From: Aquibium oceanicum
GTDB lineage: Bacteria > Pseudomonadota > Alphaproteobacteria > Rhizobiales > Rhizobiaceae
Assembly: GCF_001889605.1 (NCBI RefSeq)
Contig: NZ_CP018171.1
Location: 1 to 64,000 of the forward strand
Reading direction: 5' to 3'
DNA: 64,000 nt
In this document: in pieces, positions 54,826 through 63,692 of the stretch
Layout of the letters: each line of letters opens with the position of its first letter
Position numbering within the stretch: the stretch's first letter is position 1
Made by a program: the position numbers and the translations under genes
Notes under the pieces: model-generated
Database searches by the model: none
Told to the model about the DNA's origin: nothing
The model's input: only the letters and a program-made list of their open reading frames with translations

Positions 54826-55442
54826 CGGGATTGCCCCTTCGGCGTTACCACATCGACGGCTTCGGAGCCGTGCCGCAGCGCCGCGGCGCCTTCCTTCTGG
54901 AGAATGGCCTCCAGTTCCTCCACGTCCTCAGCCGGCTTCGGCCACACGCCCGTGCGGATCGTGATGATGCAGCGGAAGACCTGGGCGATGCCCTGGATGA
55001 CGAGCAGGATGCCGGCCGCGACGATTACCGTCTTGAACTGGTAGATCGGAATGTTGGCTGGGCTCATCACGCTGACCTCGAGGTAGCGCCACGAACGGCC
55101 GATGTAGCGCCATCCGGCGAAGACCAGCGCCAGCACGCCGGGAAAGAAGAAGATGAAGTAAAGCACCAGCTCGACCTTGGCCTGCGTCCGCGGCGACCAG
55201 AGCCGGTAGACGAAGTCGCCGCGCACATGCCCGTCGCGCGAAAGCGTGTAGGCACCAGCCATCATGAACATGGTGCCGTACATCATGTAGGAGAGGTCGA
55301 AGGCCCAGGGCGTCGGCGCGTTCAAGACGTAGCGCACGAAGACCTCGTACCCCACGCCGAATGTCATCACCATGACGCACCAGCCGAAGACCTTGCCGAA
55401 CCAGGCCGACAGTGAGTCGGCGAAACGTATGTAGCTTTCCAT
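54822..55442 (-). CDS. dctQ: TRAP transporter small permease DctQ
   Basis: The small membrane subunit of the TRAP transporter, 206 residues with four helices and the DctQ landmark RYVLNAPTPWAFDLSYMMYGTMFM (W-A-x-(E/D) region). It has a longer C-terminal tail than minimal DctQ proteins, as in the group serving mannitol/chloroaromatic-type or 2-oxoacid TRAP systems. It overlaps dctM by 4 nt (ATGA) and is 99 nt after dctP, a gap that contains a strong hairpin. Confidence 0.92.
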   Translation of the reverse strand: MESYIRFADSLSAWFGKVFGWCVMVMTFGVGYEVFVRYVLNAPTPWAFDLSYMMYGTMFMMAGAYTLSRDGHVRGDFVYRLWSPRTQAKVELVLYFIFFFPGVLALVFAGWRYIGRSWRYLEVSVMSPANIPIYQFKTVIVAAGILLVIQGIAQVFRCIITIRTGVWPKPAEDVEELEAILQKEGAAALRHGSEAVDVVTPKGQSR

Positions 55443-55477
55443 GATCGCCCCGTTTGCGCCGCGCCCGCGCGGCAGGA

Positions 55478-55501
55478 GGCGGGGCCCTGTATGGCCCCGC
55501 C
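55478..55501 (-). promoter_or_regulatory. Stem-loop between dctP and dctQ
   Basis: The perfect 9-bp stem GGCGGGGCC/GGCCCCGCC with loop CTGTAT follows dctP by 40 nt. There is no T run, so it is likely an mRNA-stabilising or partial-terminating hairpin that lets the binding protein be made in excess over the permeases. Confidence 0.65.
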
Positions 55502-55541
55502 CGCTGTCGACCGGCCGCCGCGTGGGCGGCCGGAATCCGGA

Positions 55542-56666
55542 TCAGAGCTTGCCGGGGAAGTAGTGGTTGTAGGCCATGCGGTAGTCGGGCGAGTTCTGGA
55601 GGCTGTAGAACACCACGCGCTCGACCCACTTCTTCTGGCTGTCCACCACCTTGGCGAAGAACTCGTCCTCCATCAGCGGCGGCATGATCTGGTCCCACGC
55701 CTCGAGCTGCGCCTGAAGCACGGAGTCCGGCGTGCGCTTGACGTTGACGCCGTTCTCCGTCTGGAGCTTCTGCAGGTCGGACGAGTACTGGTCCATGGCG
55801 TATGCGAAGTTCGCCAGGTGCGCGGCTTCAACGCCGTAGCGCAGGATCGCCTGGAGATCCGGATCGAGGCTTTCGAACTTGTCCTTGTTGAAGATGTACT
55901 CGAAGGATTCGCTCGCCTGGTGATACGAAGCCAGCATGTAGTTCTTGGCGACGTCCTGCGCGCCGAAGCGCATGTCGGAGGTCGGGTTGTTAAACTCGAA
56001 CGCGTCGATGACTCCGCGTTCCATGGCCGGCACGATCTCGCCGCCCGGAAGCTGTGCGACCGAGGCGCCCATGGCCTGGAAGAGATCGGCGGCGAGGCCG
56101 ACCGTGCGGTACTTCAGACCGCTGACCTGGCTGGCATCGGTGATCTCGTCCTTGAACCAGCCGAGCGGCTGCGCCGGCATGCCGAAGCTCAGGAAACCGA
56201 CGATATTGAGCCCCAGAACATCCTGCGTCAGCTCGCGATAGAAGTCGTAGCCGCCGCCGTGGTAGAGCCAGGCGATCATCTGGTTAGCGTCGCCGCCGAA
56301 GACCGGGCCCGTGCCGAACAGCGAGGCGGCCTTGTTCTTGCCGTACCAGTAGACCGGCACCGTGTGCGCGGCATCGATGATGCCGTCATGGGCCGCGTCC
56401 TGCACCTGGAAGGCACCGACCACCGCGCCGGCCGGCAACAGGTCGATCTGCAGGCGCCCGCCGGACATCTCCTGCACCCGATCCACATACTGCTGCGCCA
56501 TCTCCTGGAAGATGTCCGAAGAGGGCCACGACGACTGCATCTTGAGGACGATCGGCGCTTGCGCGAGCACCGCCGGCGCGGCAAGGGTCGTCGCCGCGGC
56601 GGCGCCTGCGCCCGCCAGCGACGTGTTCTTCAGAAATTTTCGGCGTGATATCGATGTGCTGGTCAT
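55542..56666 (-). CDS. dctP: TRAP transporter substrate-binding protein DctP
   Basis: The periplasmic binding protein of the TRAP system, 374 residues. A twin-arginine signal (SISRRKFLKNTSLAGAG) ends at about AVLAQA (residue 36), then the mature protein begins IVLKMQSSWPSSDIFQE. PVYWYGKNKAASLFGTGPVFGG and the conserved Arg in GLKYRTVGLAADLFQ place it in the family that includes TakP (2-oxo acids) and FcbT1 (chlorobenzoate); the exact ligand cannot be told. It heads the operon, 200 nt from the divergent LysE-type gene. Confidence 0.93.
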   Translation of the reverse strand: MTSTSISRRKFLKNTSLAGAGAAAATTLAAPAVLAQAPIVLKMQSSWPSSDIFQEMAQQYVDRVQEMSGGRLQIDLLPAGAVVGAFQVQDAAHDGIIDAAHTVPVYWYGKNKAASLFGTGPVFGGDANQMIAWLYHGGGYDFYRELTQDVLGLNIVGFLSFGMPAQPLGWFKDEITDASQVSGLKYRTVGLAADLFQAMGASVAQLPGGEIVPAMERGVIDAFEFNNPTSDMRFGAQDVAKNYMLASYHQASESFEYIFNKDKFESLDPDLQAILRYGVEAAHLANFAYAMDQYSSDLQKLQTENGVNVKRTPDSVLQAQLEAWDQIMPPLMEDEFFAKVVDSQKKWVERVVFYSLQNSPDYRMAYNHYFPGKL

Positions 56667-56810
56667 TGGTTCCTCCCTGGATTTCGTATTGTGGTATTCC
56701 AGCGCAGCCAGAATATGCGATATCGCCCGCCATGCAAGTAGCCGCACCGGTTCGACTTTTGCAGCATCTGCAGCTCTATTCGCACCTGCAGTATTTCCTT
56801 GCCGATTTGT

Positions 56811-56831
56811 TTGCATCGCAGCAAAATGCAA
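56811..56831. promoter_or_regulatory. Inverted repeat in the dctP-lysE intergenic region
   Basis: TTGCAT (56811-56816) and ATGCAA (56826-56831) form a 6-9-6 repeat, 35 nt before the LysE-type start and 145 nt from dctP. Two CTGCAG words lie just upstream (56768-56773 and 56786-56791). It may be an operator for either divergent unit. Confidence 0.4.
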
Positions 56832-56865
56832 TACATACGAACACGCTAAACTACGGAAAGAGGAC

Positions 56866-57507
56866 ATGACCTTCGTTCCCGAACCTGCGGTGATCCTCCA
56901 GTTCGCAATCGCCACTTTCATCATCGCCATCACCCCGGGTCCCGACATGACACTGTTCGTGGGGCGAGCGCTGTCGGAGGGGCGTGCGGCTGGCCTTGCA
57001 TGCATGTTCGGCGCCATGACCGGCTGCGTCATCCATACGACCATGGTGGCGCTCGGTCTGTCGGCACTGATCGTCGCCTCGCCACAGGCGTTCCTCCTCC
57101 TGAAGATCGTCGGTGCGGGCTATCTGGTCTGGCTCGCGTGGCAGGCGGTCACCAAGGGCTCGGCGTTCTCGCCAGACACCCGGACGAGGAAGGCGCGATC
57201 GCCGTGGCGGAACTGGGCCACCGGGGTCGGCATCAATCTGCTCAATCCCAAGATCATCCTGTTCTTCATGACCTTCCTGCCGCAGTTCGTCTCGGTGGAC
57301 GACCCGCATGCGGCGGGAAAGCTTTTCTTCCTCGGGCTGAGCTTCATCCCCCTGTCGCTTCCGGTCACGATCCCGATGGTCCTGGCAGCCGATGGCTTCG
57401 CCGGGCTCCTGAAGAAGAGCCCGCGGGTCACGCGGGTGATCGACTGGCTCTTCGCCGGCGTTTTTTCCGCCTTTGCGATAAAGATCTTGACAGCCCAGGC
57501 GCGCTGA
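56866..57507 (+). CDS. LysE/RhtB-family exporter (second copy)
   Basis: A 213-residue inner-membrane exporter with the classical LysE/RhtB opening FIIAITPGPDMTLFVGRALSEGRAAG, where the PGPD motif is intact, unlike the copy at 15664. GVGINLLNPKIILFFMTFLPQFV is the second conserved block. Six helices are predicted. It is divergent from the TRAP operon and has a GAAAGAGG ribosome-binding site. The substrate is unknown; amino acids or related metabolites are likely. Confidence 0.9.
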   Translation: MTFVPEPAVILQFAIATFIIAITPGPDMTLFVGRALSEGRAAGLACMFGAMTGCVIHTTMVALGLSALIVASPQAFLLLKIVGAGYLVWLAWQAVTKGSAFSPDTRTRKARSPWRNWATGVGINLLNPKIILFFMTFLPQFVSVDDPHAAGKLFFLGLSFIPLSLPVTIPMVLAADGFAGLLKKSPRVTRVIDWLFAGVFSAFAIKILTAQAR

Positions 57508-57720
57508 AAGCCGCAGCCTCCCGCGCCTGGACCCAAGTGACTCAAAAGATTCAGCATTTGGGGCGGCACCCACCGGGCCGACACCATATATGGTGACGAA
57601 CAAAGCGTGAATCGGCGAGAGTCAGCGATTCGTAGCCGTTTCGTTCGGGACTCGTTCACGCCTTGCGAGTCCGGGCGTCGCGACGACAGTTTGCGATTGT
57701 GTTCGCGCAAGGGAGACCTT

Positions 57721-57822
57721 ATGTCTTCGGTTCCATGCCGCGCCGGCCTGGCAGGCCGGATACCCACCCACGGGCGTTGTTTCGGGGCTTTGGCGCGAAG
57801 GGCCGTCTTTCCAGTTCGATGA
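57721..57822 (+). CDS. Small ORF overlapping the helicase start (leader candidate)
   Basis: A 33-codon ORF (MSSVPCRAGLAGRIPTHGRC...) with a GGGAG ribosome-binding site 5 nt before its ATG. Its stop codon overlaps the ATG of the helicase gene (ATGA), while the helicase ATG itself has no ribosome-binding site. That is a classical translational-coupling layout. The peptide is not recognisable and may matter only for regulation. It lies within a structured leader: GAATCG/CGATTC and GCGTGAA/TTCACGC repeats at 57605-57661 and a perfect 8-bp hairpin at 57743-57759. Confidence 0.45.
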   Translation: MSSVPCRAGLAGRIPTHGRCFGALARRAVFPVR

Positions 57823-60800
57823 ATGTTCACACGACAAACAGTGCGCCGCTGATCCTTTCCGGACGCGACGTGACCGCCGTGCTCGGCCCCACCAACACCG
57901 GCAAGACCCATCTCGCCATCGAGCGCATGGTGGCGCATTCGTCCGGCGTCATCGGGCTGCCGCTGCGGCTTCTCGCCCGCGAGGTCTACGGCCGCGTCGC
58001 CGAGAGGGTGGGAACCGCCAACGTCGCGCTGATCACCGGCGAGGAGAAGATCCAGCCGCCCGGCGCGCGCTACTCCGTCTGCACCGTAGAGGCCATGCCG
58101 CGCGAGACCAGCGCCGCCTTCGTGGCCATCGACGAGGTGCAACTGGCCGGCGACCTCGAGCGCGGCCACGTCTTCACCGACCGCATCCTCCATCTGCGAG
58201 GGCGGGACGAGACGCTGTTGCTCGGCGCCGCCACCATGGCCGGCATCCTGCAGAAGCTGCTCAAGGGCGTTTCCGTCGTCACCCGGCCGCGCATGTCGCA
58301 TCTCGCCTATGCGGGATCGAAGAAGATCACCCGACTGCCGCGTCGTTCGGCCATCGTCGCCTTCTCGGCCGATGAGGTCTACGGCATCGCCGAACTGATC
58401 CGCCGCCAGCGGGGCGGCGCGGCCGTCGTGCTTGGCGCCTTGTCGCCGCGCACCCGCAACGCGCAGGTCGAGATCTACCAGTCAGGCGACGTCGACTTTC
58501 TCGTCGCCACCGACGCGATCGGCATGGGGCTGAACCTCGACGTCGATCATGTCGGCTTCGCCCAGAACCGCAAGTTCGACGGTTTCCAGTACCGGCAGCT
58601 CTCCGCCGCCGAACTCGGCCAGATCGCCGGCCGCGCCGGGCGCCACATGCGCGACGGTACCTTCGGGGTCACCGGTCAGGTCGATCCCTTCGACGACGAG
58701 CTGGTCGAAAAGATCGAGGGCCACGATTTCGACCCGGTGCGCGTACTGCAGTGGCGCACGGCGCAGTTCGATTTTTCCAGTCTCGATGCGCTCAAGCGCT
58801 CCGTCGAGACGCCCGCGCCGGTGGAGGGTCTCACCAAGGCCCTGCCGGCCGTCGACGCGCAGGCGCTGGATCACGTCACGCGCGATGACGACATCCGCGC
58901 GCTTGCCGACCATCCCCAACGGGTAGCGCTCTTGTGGGAAGCCTGCGCGCTGCCGGACTATCGCCGCATCGCGCCCGCCCAGCACGCCGACCTGATTGCA
59001 TCGATCTTTTCCGACCTCGCACGCCGCGGTCATGTCGACGAGACCTACATGGCCGAGCAGGTGCGCCGAGCTGACACGACCGATGGCGACATCGACACCC
59101 TGTCGCAGCGCATCGCGCAGATCCGCACCTGGACCTTCGTGTCCCACCGCCCCGGCTGGCTTGCCGATCCGGCACACTGGCAGGAAAAAACGCGTGAGAT
59201 CGAGGACAGACTTTCCGATGCCCTGCATGAACGGTTGACGAAACGGTTCGTTGACCGCAGGACATCCGTGCTCATGAGGCGCCTGAGAGAAAACACGATG
59301 CTTGAGGCTGAAATCAATCCCGCCGGAGAGGTCCTCGTCGAAGGCCACCACGTCGGGGAATTGCAGGGGTTCCGCTTCACCGCCGACCAGTCGGCGGGCG
59401 GCGAGGATGCCAAGGCGGTCCGCGCGGCCGCGCAGAAGGCGCTGGCGACCGAATTCGAAAACCGCGCCGAACGCTTCGCGGCCGCCGGCAACGGCGACTT
59501 CGCGCTCGGCTCCGACGGCATCCTGCGCTGGATCGGCGCGCCGATCGCGACCCTCGTCGCAGGCGACGACGTTTTGAAGCCGCGGGTCGTGCTCTTCGCC
59601 GACGAGCAGCTGACCGGTCCCTCTCGGGACAAGGTCGTCGCCCGCATCGAGCGCTACGCCAACTACCAGATCGAGAGCCTGCTGAAGCCGCTCCTGGATC
59701 TCAGGAACGCCGAGCAGCTCTCGGGCATGGCGCGCGGCGTCGCCTTCCGCCTGGTGGAGAACCTCGGCATCATCAATCGGCGCGACATCGCCGACGAGAT
59801 CAAGGGGCTCGACCAGGAAGCACGCGCCGCGCTGCGCCGGCTCGGCGTCCGCTTCGGCGCCTACCACATCTTCATCCCGTTGCTCCTGAAGCCGGGACCG
59901 GCGGGCCTCGTCACCCTTCTGTGGGCGCTCGCCAACGAGGGCAAGGACAAGCCGGGCTTCGGCGACGTGGTCAACGCGCTGGCGACCGGCCGCACTTCGC
60001 TTGTGGTCGACGCGACCTATGAGAAGGAGTTCTACCGGCTGGCCGGCTACCGGCTGCTCGGCCGCCGCGCCGTGCGGGTGGATATCCTGGAGCGTCTCGC
60101 CGATCTCATCCGTCCGGCGCTGTCCTGGCGTCCGGGCACGGGTAAGCGTCCGGAAGGCGCCTATGACGGCGCCGCTTTCATCGTCACCCCGCCGATGATG
60201 TCGATTCTTGGCGCCACCGCCGAGGACATGGAAGAGATCCTGAAGGGCCTCGGTTATCGCGGCGAGCCGAAGCCGGCGGCGGACGTGAAATCACGACTGG
60301 AATCGCTTGACGAAGCCGCCCGCAAGGCGGCGGCCGACGAAGCGGCGAAGAAGGAAGCCGATGCCGCGCAGGCGCTTGCCGATGCAGCGACGGCAGCACT
60401 TGGCGAAAACGCTGAGGGCCAGCCGCAGAACCTTGGTGAGGCCGCCCAGGCCGCTACCACGGAGACACCGGACAGTACCAGCCCGAAAAGCGACGGCATG
60501 GACGCCGCGGCCGAAGCCGCGGCGGCAGCGCTCGGAACCTCCGGCGAAGGCGAACCGCAGAACCTCGGCGAGGCCGCCGCGGAGTCGACATCGGACGCCG
60601 ATGCATCGAGCGAGTCGCCTTCGGGTGAAGGCAGCCTGAGCGAAACGGCAGCCGCCGCGCTTGGCGAACATGACGAGGGCGAACCGCAGTCGCTCGGAGA
60701 CGCGGCAGCCGACGCCCAGGCCGACGAGGCCTTCCCGGCGCAGGAGAATGCTCCGGCGACTGACGAGACGGCTGCTCCCGCTTCTCCCGTGCTTTCCGCC

Positions 60801-61349
60801 GAACCGCCGGAAGCCGTCGCCGCTCAGGCAGCGGAACCCGACCAGCCGGCCACCTCCGAAACCGCCCCCCTCGAAGCCGCCACTTGGGCGCCCGCCCCCG
60901 ATGCCGCCGCGCCAGTCGCGGGCGTCGCGAGCGAACCGGCCGGCGACCCCGTGGCAGCCTCCGCTTCCGCCGTCGAGGCGCCCACGGAGGAGGTTGAAGA
61001 GGAAAAGCCGATCATCCTTTGGCGTCCCGGCCGCTTCGGCGACCGGCAGCGAAACCGCAACGACAATCGCGGGCGCAACCGGCGCAACGACCGCGAGGCC
61101 CAACCGGAGCGGCAGAGGCGCGACGGCCAGCCGGATCGGCAAAAGCCCGAGGGCGAGGGCGGCAAGGGCCGTTTCGAGCGCCGCTTCAAGGACAAGCAGG
61201 GCAGGGGAAAGCCTGACGGCCGCAACGGCGAGAAAGGCGAACGCCGCCCTGTCTTCCAGCAGAAGCCGCGCGAGGAGCGGCCCGCCAAGATCGACCCGGA
61301 CTCGCCGTTCGCGAAGCTCGCCGCCTTGCGGGACAAGCTGAAGAAATAG
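57819..61349 (+). CDS. Suv3-like DExH helicase with long disordered tail
   Basis: A 1176-residue SF2 helicase of the Suv3/Mgr-like group found in alphaproteobacteria, presumed to unwind RNA during turnover. Walker A GPTNTGKT is at residues 23-30, motif II is DEVQ at 105-108, and motif VI is QIAGRAGR near 268-275; helicase core and WH/C-terminal domains extend to about residue 830. The remaining roughly 340 residues are low-complexity: three repeats of AALGxxxEGxPQxLGxAA spaced 43-44 residues (around 858, 902, 946), then an Ala/Glu part, then an Arg/Asn/Gln/Lys-rich basic end (RQRNRNDNRGRNRRNDRE), like RNase E tails. ATG 57819 is used; in-frame upstream codons give an Arg-rich extension of doubtful use. 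Confidence 0.9.
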   Translation: MNVHTTNSAPLILSGRDVTAVLGPTNTGKTHLAIERMVAHSSGVIGLPLRLLAREVYGRVAERVGTANVALITGEEKIQPPGARYSVCTVEAMPRETSAAFVAIDEVQLAGDLERGHVFTDRILHLRGRDETLLLGAATMAGILQKLLKGVSVVTRPRMSHLAYAGSKKITRLPRRSAIVAFSADEVYGIAELIRRQRGGAAVVLGALSPRTRNAQVEIYQSGDVDFLVATDAIGMGLNLDVDHVGFAQNRKFDGFQYRQLSAAELGQIAGRAGRHMRDGTFGVTGQVDPFDDELVEKIEGHDFDPVRVLQWRTAQFDFSSLDALKRSVETPAPVEGLTKALPAVDAQALDHVTRDDDIRALADHPQRVALLWEACALPDYRRIAPAQHADLIASIFSDLARRGHVDETYMAEQVRRADTTDGDIDTLSQRIAQIRTWTFVSHRPGWLADPAHWQEKTREIEDRLSDALHERLTKRFVDRRTSVLMRRLRENTMLEAEINPAGEVLVEGHHVGELQGFRFTADQSAGGEDAKAVRAAAQKALATEFENRAERFAAAGNGDFALGSDGILRWIGAPIATLVAGDDVLKPRVVLFADEQLTGPSRDKVVARIERYANYQIESLLKPLLDLRNAEQLSGMARGVAFRLVENLGIINRRDIADEIKGLDQEARAALRRLGVRFGAYHIFIPLLLKPGPAGLVTLLWALANEGKDKPGFGDVVNALATGRTSLVVDATYEKEFYRLAGYRLLGRRAVRVDILERLADLIRPALSWRPGTGKRPEGAYDGAAFIVTPPMMSILGATAEDMEEILKGLGYRGEPKPAADVKSRLESLDEAARKAAADEAAKKEADAAQALADAATAALGENAEGQPQNLGEAAQAATTETPDSTSPKSDGMDAAAEAAAAALGTSGEGEPQNLGEAAAESTSDADASSESPSGEGSLSETAAAALGEHDEGEPQSLGDAAADAQADEAFPAQENAPATDETAAPASPVLSAEPPEAVAAQAAEPDQPATSETAPLEAATWAPAPDAAAPVAGVASEPAGDPVAASASAVEAPTEEVEEEKPIILWRPGRFGDRQRNRNDNRGRNRRNDREAQPERQRRDGQPDRQKPEGEGGKGRFERRFKDKQGRGKPDGRNGEKGERRPVFQQKPREERPAKIDPDSPFAKLAALRDKLKK

Positions 61350-61355
61350 CCTCGG

Positions 61356-61745
61356 ATGGCCGGGCGGGAGCGCCAGCGCATCGACAAGTGGCTGTTTTTT
61401 GCGCGTGTCGTGAAGTCGCGTTCGCTGGCCGCCAAGCTGGTGCAGTCCGGCGCGGTCCGCGTCAACCGAGAGAAGATCGCGCAGCCCGCCTTTCCGGTTA
61501 AAGTCGGTGACGGGTTGACCATCTCGCTCGAACGCCGCGTGCTCGTCTGGCGCGTGCTCGATACCGGCACCCGCAGGGGACCGGCGGAAGAGGCCCGCAC
61601 GCTCTATGAGGATCTGGCGCCGCCGACCCCGCGCTCGGACAAAGCGCCGATCGAGCCCGCCCCCGCCGCGGAGCGGGAGGCAGGTGCGGGCCGCCCCACG
61701 AAGAAGGAACGCCGGCAGACCGACCGCTGGCGCGAGATGGACTGA
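61356..61745 (+). CDS. S4-domain RNA-binding protein (Hsp15-like)
   Basis: A 129-residue protein with an S4 RNA-binding domain at residues 5-65 ([32 protein letters not shown] in content) and a Lys/Arg-rich C-terminal tail. It matches the Hsp15 family, which rescues stalled 50S subunits carrying nascent chains during heat stress in E. coli. It begins 6 nt after the helicase stop, so it belongs to the same transcript. In Rhizobiales this gene commonly follows the Suv3-like helicase, with fdxA and carD downstream. Confidence 0.92.
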   Translation: MAGRERQRIDKWLFFARVVKSRSLAAKLVQSGAVRVNREKIAQPAFPVKVGDGLTISLERRVLVWRVLDTGTRRGPAEEARTLYEDLAPPTPRSDKAPIEPAPAAEREAGAGRPTKKERRQTDRWREMD

Positions 61746-61891
61746 GAGGCGCGCCCCTGGCCGTCCTCGGCCGGGGCTGGAAAACCATTCCTCCGGCGGC
61801 CGCTCGCGCGGCAAACCGCCCCTTGCGCGGTCTATGCAAAGGGGTTACCTCACCGGAAATTCCGCCGAAAACCGCTCTCGGGACCCTCCGC

Positions 61892-62230
61892 ATGACCTAT
61901 GTCGTCACCGACAACTGCATCAAGTGCAAGTACATGGACTGCATCGAGGTGTGTCCGGTCGATTGCTTCTACGAAGGCGAAAACATGCTCGTCATCCATC
62001 CCGACGAGTGCATCGACTGCGGCGTGTGCGAACCGGAATGCCCCGCCGACGCGATTAAGCCGGACACCGAGCCCGGTCTGGAGAAGTGGCTTCAGGTCAA
62101 CACCGAGTACGCCGACAAGTGGCCGAACATCACGGCCAAGAAGGAGCCGCCGGCCGACGCCAAGGAGTTCGACGGCGTCGAGGGGAAGTTCGAGAAGTAC
62201 TTCTCGGCGGAAGCGGGCGAAGGGGACTGA
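61892..62230 (+). CDS. fdxA: Ferredoxin FdxA (7Fe type)
   Basis: A 112-residue ferredoxin with two cluster sites: CIKCKYMDC...CP (Cys9, Cys17, Cys21) and [12 protein letters not shown]. The pattern, with one of the four cysteines of the first cluster displaced, is that of [3Fe-4S][4Fe-4S] FdxA, as in Azotobacter FdI. It starts [17 protein letters not shown], and a GGACC-type site lies upstream. Likely partners are unknown in this species. It lies 146 nt after the S4 gene and 361 nt before carD, the usual order in Rhizobiales. Confidence 0.94.
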   Translation: MTYVVTDNCIKCKYMDCIEVCPVDCFYEGENMLVIHPDECIDCGVCEPECPADAIKPDTEPGLEKWLQVNTEYADKWPNITAKKEPPADAKEFDGVEGKFEKYFSAEAGEGD

Positions 62231-62591
62231 CGCCGCGCGTTGACGTTGTGTTCACCATGTCATGAATCTGCCGGAAGGCCCGCTCAGGCGCGCGGACGGG
62301 GCTTCGCGCATGCAGCAAGTTGTTGATTCTTGCACATATTTGTGGTACACATCCTCGTCATGCAGGTGATAACACGTCTGTTTGCGGCGCAAACACCCTA
62401 ATCTTCGAAAGGTGTCAACGGTTTCCGGCCCAAGGCAACTTGGCTCAGGCGGCGAGAACTTGCGTCTGACGTGGCCTTTCCCATCCTCACCGGAAACTGT
62501 CTTATCGCGCTTGCTTGGGATCGCGCGGCATTCCGCCGCAGCATGATTGCGGCCGCAAAGAGCCGCTGCCGATAAAAGGAGTTCAGGGCGT
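62231..62591. other. Long leader region before carD
   Basis: This 361-nt region has no gene. The perfect palindrome TGTTTGCG-G-CGCAAACA at 62379-62395 is the main structure, 197 nt before the carD ATG; it may be an operator or hairpin. A TTGACG at 62239-62244 followed after 17 nt by TGAATC is a weak promoter candidate. An AAAGGAG ribosome-binding site lies just before carD. Confidence 0.5.
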
Positions 62592-63173
62592 ATGGCAACC
62601 CAGCAGAAAAAGACAGCAGCTCGCAACGGCTTCAAGACCGCGGAGTACATCGTCTATCCGGCGCACGGTGTCGGGCAGATCGTCGCGATCGAGGAGCAGG
62701 AAGTTGCGGGTCACAAGCTGGAACTGTTCGTGATCGACTTCCAGAAGGACAAGATGCGCCTGAAGGTCCCGGTCGCCAAGGCCGCTTCCATCGGCATGCG
62801 CAAGCTTTCGGAGACAGACTACGTCGACCGAGCGCTCAAGGTCGTGCAGGGCCGCGCCCGCGTGAAGCGCACCATGTGGTCGCGCCGCGCCCAAGAATAC
62901 GATGCCAAGATCAATTCAGGCGACCTGATCTCGATTTCGGAGGTCGTACGTGATCTCTATCGTGCCGACAACCAGCCGGAGCAGTCCTATTCGGAGCGCC
63001 AGCTCTATGAAGCCGCGCTCGACCGGATGGCCCGCGAGATCGCGGCGGTCAACCGCATGTCGGAGACGGAAGCCGTCCGCCTGATCGAGGTCAACCTCAA
63101 CAAGGGCCCGCGCCGCGGTGTGAAGGCCGACAACGAGGGCGAGCCGGAAGCCGAGCAGGAAGTGGCCGCCTAA
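62592..63173 (+). CDS. carD: CarD-family transcription factor
   Basis: A CarD-type global transcription factor of 193 residues that binds RNA polymerase beta subunit and stabilises open complexes, mainly at rRNA promoters; in Rhizobiales it is often essential. The N-terminal CarD/TRCF-interaction domain (TAEYIVYPAHGVGQIVAIEEQEVAGHKLELFVIDF) and a helical C-terminal DNA-binding part are present. An acidic tail of about 15 residues (ADNEGEPEAEQE) ends it. The ATG at 62592 (MATQQKKTA) is used, with an AAAGGAG site. A clear terminator follows. Confidence 0.95.
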   Translation: MATQQKKTAARNGFKTAEYIVYPAHGVGQIVAIEEQEVAGHKLELFVIDFQKDKMRLKVPVAKAASIGMRKLSETDYVDRALKVVQGRARVKRTMWSRRAQEYDAKINSGDLISISEVVRDLYRADNQPEQSYSERQLYEAALDRMAREIAAVNRMSETEAVRLIEVNLNKGPRRGVKADNEGEPEAEQEVAA

Positions 63174-63202
63174 GAATCGATCGGGGCAATAAGCCTCGAC
63201 TG

Positions 63203-63234
63203 GACCCGGTCTGGAAACAGGCCGGGTCTTTTTC
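63203..63234 (+). terminator. Rho-independent terminator of carD
   Basis: The stem GACCCGG/CCGGGTC (63203-63228) continues through a T-G wobble into CTG/CAG with a GAAA tetraloop, and is followed by TTTTTC. It ends carD; on the other side the convergent clpS gene ends 39 nt later. Confidence 0.9.
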
Positions 63235-63272
63235 TTGCGGGCAATGCTAATCGCTGGGTAGCCCGGCGTAAG

Positions 63273-63578
63273 CTACTCTTCCGGCTCGGTCCCGAAGAGC
63301 AGCGGGAAACCCATCTTGCGCCCCGCATCCGTCGCTCGGGTCGCCTTGGTTTCGGCGACGTCCTTGGTAAAGACGGCCACCACGCAGGCGCCGCGCCGGT
63401 GCGCGGTGATCATCACCTGCTGCGCCTGGTCGGCATTCATCCCGAATTCGGCCTTGAGCACCATCACGACGAATTCGCGCGGCGTGAAGTCGTCGTTGAA
63501 CAGGATCACCTTGTGCAGGCGCGGCCGTTCGATCTTCGGCTTGACCTTGGTTCGCGATTTGGTGTCGACGTCGTTCAT
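63273..63578 (-). CDS. clpS: ATP-dependent Clp protease adaptor ClpS
   Basis: The N-degron adaptor of ClpAP, 101 residues. The core HKVILFNDDFTPREFVVMVLKAEFGM carries the substrate-binding residues (Asn/Asp of FNDDFT, Met of the VVMVL segment) and the ClpA-contact HRRGACVVAVFTKDVAETK is intact. The N-terminal extension is typical. Its partner clpA is not in the window but commonly follows in Rhizobiales. It converges with carD, with the terminator between them, and is divergent from the DUF423 gene. Confidence 0.95.
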   Translation of the reverse strand: MNDVDTKSRTKVKPKIERPRLHKVILFNDDFTPREFVVMVLKAEFGMNADQAQQVMITAHRRGACVVAVFTKDVAETKATRATDAGRKMGFPLLFGTEPEE

Positions 63579-63692
63579 CGCAGGCCCTTGGGCGGACGGC
63601 GGAAGAAGAATGGACCGCTTATGCCATGCGCGCTCGGCCGGCGTCCATGAGCAAACCGAAATGGAAGATCACAAATGACGGAAGGTGGTTCG

